Assembly (NCBI GenBank): GCA_030823965.1
Contig: JAVBYP010000223.1
Location: forward strand, 1 to 8,873
Direction of reading: 5' to 3'
Length of the DNA stretch: 8,873 nt
Origin: Sideroxydans sp.
GTDB taxonomy: Bacteria > Pseudomonadota > Gammaproteobacteria > Burkholderiales > Gallionellaceae
Numbering within the stretch: position 1 is the first letter of the stretch; every line of letters begins with the position of its first letter. The notes beneath the pieces were generated by a model that saw only the letters and a list, made by a program, of their open reading frames with translations, did no database searches and had not been told where the DNA came from. This document shows, piece after piece, positions 6,848-8,873 of the stretch. A program made the position numbers and the translations under genes.

Positions 6848-7786
6848 ATGAAAACTCTCATCTGCGGCTCAATGGCATTCGACACCATCATGGTGTTCAA
6901 AGACAAATTCAAGAACCATATCCTTCCTGAACAGATCCATATCCTCAACGTCGCCTTCCTCGTTCCCGAGATGCGCCGCGAATACGGCGGCTGCGCAGGC
7001 AACATCGCTTACAACTTGCAGATGTTAGGTGGGCATCCTCTCATCATGGCAACGGTCGGAGACGATTTCGCGCCCTACGCCACGCGTCTGGAGAATCTCG
7101 GCCTGCCGCAGACCCACATCCGCCACGTACCAAACAGTTTCACCGGGCAAGCCTTCATCACCACCGACCTCGACGACAACCAGATCACCGCCTTCCACCC
7201 CGGTGCGATGGGCAACTCACATCTGAACAGCGTGTCGATGGCACAGGAAGTCACTCTGGGCATCGTGTCGCCAGACGGGCGCGAAGGCATGATGCAACAC
7301 GCACTCGAATTCGTTGAACGAGACATCCCCTTCGTGTTCGACCCCGGTCAAGGCATGCCCATGTTCTCCGGTGCGGAGTTGTTGCGCTTCATCGAACAAG
7401 CGACCTATGTCACCGTGAATGACTACGAAGCCAAGATGTTGCAGGACAAGACCGGCAAGTCATTGGATGAGATCGCCAAACGCGTGAAGGCACTCATCGT
7501 CACCCTCGGCCCAGATGGATCGCTCATCTACACCGAGGGCAAACAGATCGCTATCCCTACGCCAAAACCCAAAGCCATCGTCGATCCTACCGGATGCGGC
7601 GATGCCTATCGCGCAGGCTTGCTACATGGCATCCAAAAAGGTTGGGATTGGGAGACCACAGGCCGCTTGGCCTCGCTCATGGGTTCGCTCAAGATCGCCA
7701 ATCGCGGCGGCCAGAATCACCGGTTCACCCGCATGGAATTGGCGGAGCTGTACAAAGAACACTTCGGTTCGCGCATCACTCTGTAA
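6848..7786 (+). CDS. PfkB/ribokinase-family sugar or nucleoside kinase
   Basis: A 312-residue kinase of the PfkB superfamily. Visible landmarks are the N-terminal ICGSMAFDTI, the glycine-rich substrate motif YGGCAGNIAYNLQMLGG (46-62), FDPGQ (164-168), NDYEAKML (191-198), VTLGPDGS (218-225), and the signature DPTGCGDAYRAGLL (246-259) with the expected catalytic base Asp252. The overall look is that of the adenosine-kinase or group A ribokinase-like branch, which includes bacterial and archaeal nucleoside kinases. The substrate cannot be read from the sequence. No Shine-Dalgarno sequence is evident before the ATG (ATCGAATCAAC), although the N-terminus aligns well with the family. The next gene, a ketosamine-kinase-like protein, starts three bases after the stop, so the two are almost certainly co-translated. 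Confidence 0.92.
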   Translation: MKTLICGSMAFDTIMVFKDKFKNHILPEQIHILNVAFLVPEMRREYGGCAGNIAYNLQMLGGHPLIMATVGDDFAPYATRLENLGLPQTHIRHVPNSFTGQAFITTDLDDNQITAFHPGAMGNSHLNSVSMAQEVTLGIVSPDGREGMMQHALEFVERDIPFVFDPGQGMPMFSGAELLRFIEQATYVTVNDYEAKMLQDKTGKSLDEIAKRVKALIVTLGPDGSLIYTEGKQIAIPTPKPKAIVDPTGCGDAYRAGLLHGIQKGWDWETTGRLASLMGSLKIANRGGQNHRFTRMELAELYKEHFGSRITL

Positions 7787-7789
7787 ACG

Positions 7790-8671
7790 ATGGATATCTG
7801 GGACACTGTCGCATCGGCCATCCGCGATGCGACACTGTGCCCGTTCTACATCGCTCGCACCACTCCCGTCAGCGGGGGCAGCATCAACCAGTCATACCGG
7901 CTCGACGGTCATGATGGCTCATCCTATTTCGTCAAGCTGAACGATGCGCCGCATCACGCTGCATTCATTGCCGAGGCAGTAGGACTCGCAGCCATCGCCG
8001 CCACCGATACCTTGCGCGTTCCCACTCTCCTCGATCACGGAACCGCCGATCAACATTGCTTTCTCGTTCTAGAGCATCTTGATCTACATTCAAGCGGTGA
8101 TACCAAGACACTCGGCGCACGGCTCGCTGCGATGCACCGCCACACCGCACCACAGTTCGGCTTCTCCCAAGACAACCTCGTCGGCACCACAGCACAGCCG
8201 AACACTTGGACGGTTGATTGGATCACCTTCTGGCGAGAGCAACGCTTGGGATTCCAGCTTGAGCTTGCTGCGATGAATGGATATAGCGGAGAGATGCGAC
8301 AGCTGGGTGAACGCTTGCTAGATGAACTGCCCGCTTTCTTCGAAGGCTACACGCCACAACCCTCACTGTTGCATGGCGACCTGTGGAGCGGCAACCACGC
8401 CTATCTTGCTGACGGCACACCGACCGTCTTCGATCCCGCCGTCTACTACGGCGACCGCGAATGCGACATCGCAATGACCGAACTATTTGGCGGATTTCCA
8501 ACGACCTTCTATGACGCCTATCGCGCTGCGTGGCCTTTGCATCATGGCTACGAAAAGCGCCGCGACCTATACAACCTCTACCATGTCCTCAATCACGCGA
8601 ATCTGTTCGGAGGAAGCTATATTCGTCAGTCGGTTCAAATGATGCACCGATTGTGTGCGAAACAGAGATAG
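7790..8671 (+). CDS. Fructosamine/ketosamine-3-kinase family protein
   Basis: A 293-residue cytoplasmic kinase of the fructosamine-3-kinase family, which shares the aminoglycoside-phosphotransferase-like fold; E. coli YniA (286 residues) is a relative. Family members phosphorylate ketosamine adducts on glycated amines so that the sugar falls off. Landmarks are PVSGGSINQSYRL (26-38), the ATP-binding lysine in YFVKLN (Lys49), EAVGLAAIAA, the catalytic loop LLHGDLWSGNH with Asp197 (193-203), and FDPAVYYGDRECDIAMTELFGGF (written here as residues 214-236) with the metal-binding Asp215. Length is normal and no break is seen. It starts three bases after the PfkB kinase stop. No convincing terminator follows in the 135 bases before the next gene. 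Low-molecular-weight protein substrates or free glycated amino acids are both possible. Confidence 0.93.
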   Translation: MDIWDTVASAIRDATLCPFYIARTTPVSGGSINQSYRLDGHDGSSYFVKLNDAPHHAAFIAEAVGLAAIAATDTLRVPTLLDHGTADQHCFLVLEHLDLHSSGDTKTLGARLAAMHRHTAPQFGFSQDNLVGTTAQPNTWTVDWITFWREQRLGFQLELAAMNGYSGEMRQLGERLLDELPAFFEGYTPQPSLLHGDLWSGNHAYLADGTPTVFDPAVYYGDRECDIAMTELFGGFPTTFYDAYRAAWPLHHGYEKRRDLYNLYHVLNHANLFGGSYIRQSVQMMHRLCAKQR

Positions 8672-8743
8672 AGAACTACCCGCTCATGCCTCAAGAGCTG
8701 TTTCAGAATTATTGATCTGCGTCACTTTCCCCTTGATTTTGAG

Positions 8744-8752
8744 TGCTAAAAT
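8744..8752 (+). promoter_or_regulatory. Possible extended -10 promoter for the last gene
   Basis: TGCTAAAAT fits an extended -10 element (TGn followed by TAAAAT at 8747-8752). No good -35 is correctly spaced; TTGATT at 8733-8738 is only eight bases upstream. The position, 58 bases before the preferred start of the next gene, suits a promoter. The evidence is weak. Confidence 0.35.
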
Positions 8753-8764
8753 CCTCTCCATAGA

Positions 8765-8781
8765 AAGTAAGTTCATTACTT
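8765..8781. repeat. Short inverted repeat in the leader of the last gene
   Basis: AAGTAA (8765-8770) and TTACTT (8776-8781) form a perfect 6-bp inverted repeat around GTTCA. It lies between the possible promoter and the ribosome binding site. It could be an operator or a small mRNA hairpin; chance is also possible. Confidence 0.35.
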
Positions 8782-8809
8782 CGTTGTTGTTTAGGACTAG
8801 GAGAGCATG

Positions 8810-8873
8810 ATGCGTCGATACGCCATTGTCATTCTGTTTGCCATCAATCTGGCGATCCCCCTTCAATCGTCGG
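8810..8873 (+). CDS. Start of a secreted or membrane protein, cut by the window end
   Basis: Only the first 21 residues are present. They form a signal-peptide-like start: two arginines after the initiator Met (MRRYA), then the hydrophobic stretch IVILFAINLAIPL. AGGAG (8799-8803) is six bases from the ATG at 8810 and only three from the ATG at 8807, so 8810 is preferred. Nothing can be said about function. No lipobox cysteine is visible before the window ends. Confidence 0.7.
   Translation, partial: MRRYAIVILFAINLAIPLQSS

Noticed and set aside
8672..8740. Terminator after the ketosamine kinase gene
   Set aside because: I found no stable hairpin followed by a T run in this stretch.
8733..8749. 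GAGTGCTAA at 8741-8749 resembles half of a CIRCE heat-shock operator
   Set aside because: The matching TTAGCACTC half is missing at the required 9-base spacing; the bases there (8723-8731) do not match. It is better explained as part of a possible extended -10 promoter.

Overview
The window reads as ordinary chromosomal DNA of a moderately GC-rich Gram-negative bacterium. The protein sequences, gene order and a TATAATCCG-type promoter suggest a betaproteobacterium, perhaps Nitrosomonadales or Gallionellaceae-like. That placement is inference from recall, not from a search. All genes lie on the + strand and are tightly packed.

Positions 1-330 are the 5' leader of the glycine-cleavage operon. 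They hold a tandem glycine riboswitch (aptamer I about 4-100, aptamer II about 101-276) followed by a strong intrinsic terminator (279-311). One peripheral arm of aptamer II is expanded by a roughly 100-nt hairpin. Its two arms are built of 7-nt tandem repeats (TTAGTNN on one side, the complementary CTAAC type on the other). This is the most unusual object in the window.

Positions 331-4847 encode gcvT, gcvH and gcvP, the T, H and single-chain P proteins of the glycine cleavage system. This system oxidises glycine to CO2, ammonia and methylene-tetrahydrofolate; the L protein is not in the window. A REP-like palindrome (about 1841-1945) separates gcvH from gcvP. Eleven bases after gcvP comes tpx (thiol peroxidase). 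It is followed by an unrecognised small membrane protein with a CxxC motif, then dgkA (diacylglycerol kinase) one base later, then a YcgR-like PilZ protein (likely c-di-GMP receptor). With gaps of 1-14 bases, tpx through pilZ could be read through from the gcv operon.

A new transcription unit probably starts at the TATAAT at 6812-6817. It carries a PfkB-family kinase and, three bases later, a fructosamine/ketosamine-3-kinase-like protein. This pair probably acts in small-molecule phosphorylation or repair of glycated amines. The window ends inside the signal peptide of a further gene that has its own ribosome binding site.

No tRNA, rRNA, CRISPR array, transposase or phage gene was seen. I did not find a convincing undescribed multi-gene system. 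The points worth following up are the repeat inside the riboswitch, the palindrome between gcvH and gcvP, and the kinase pair.
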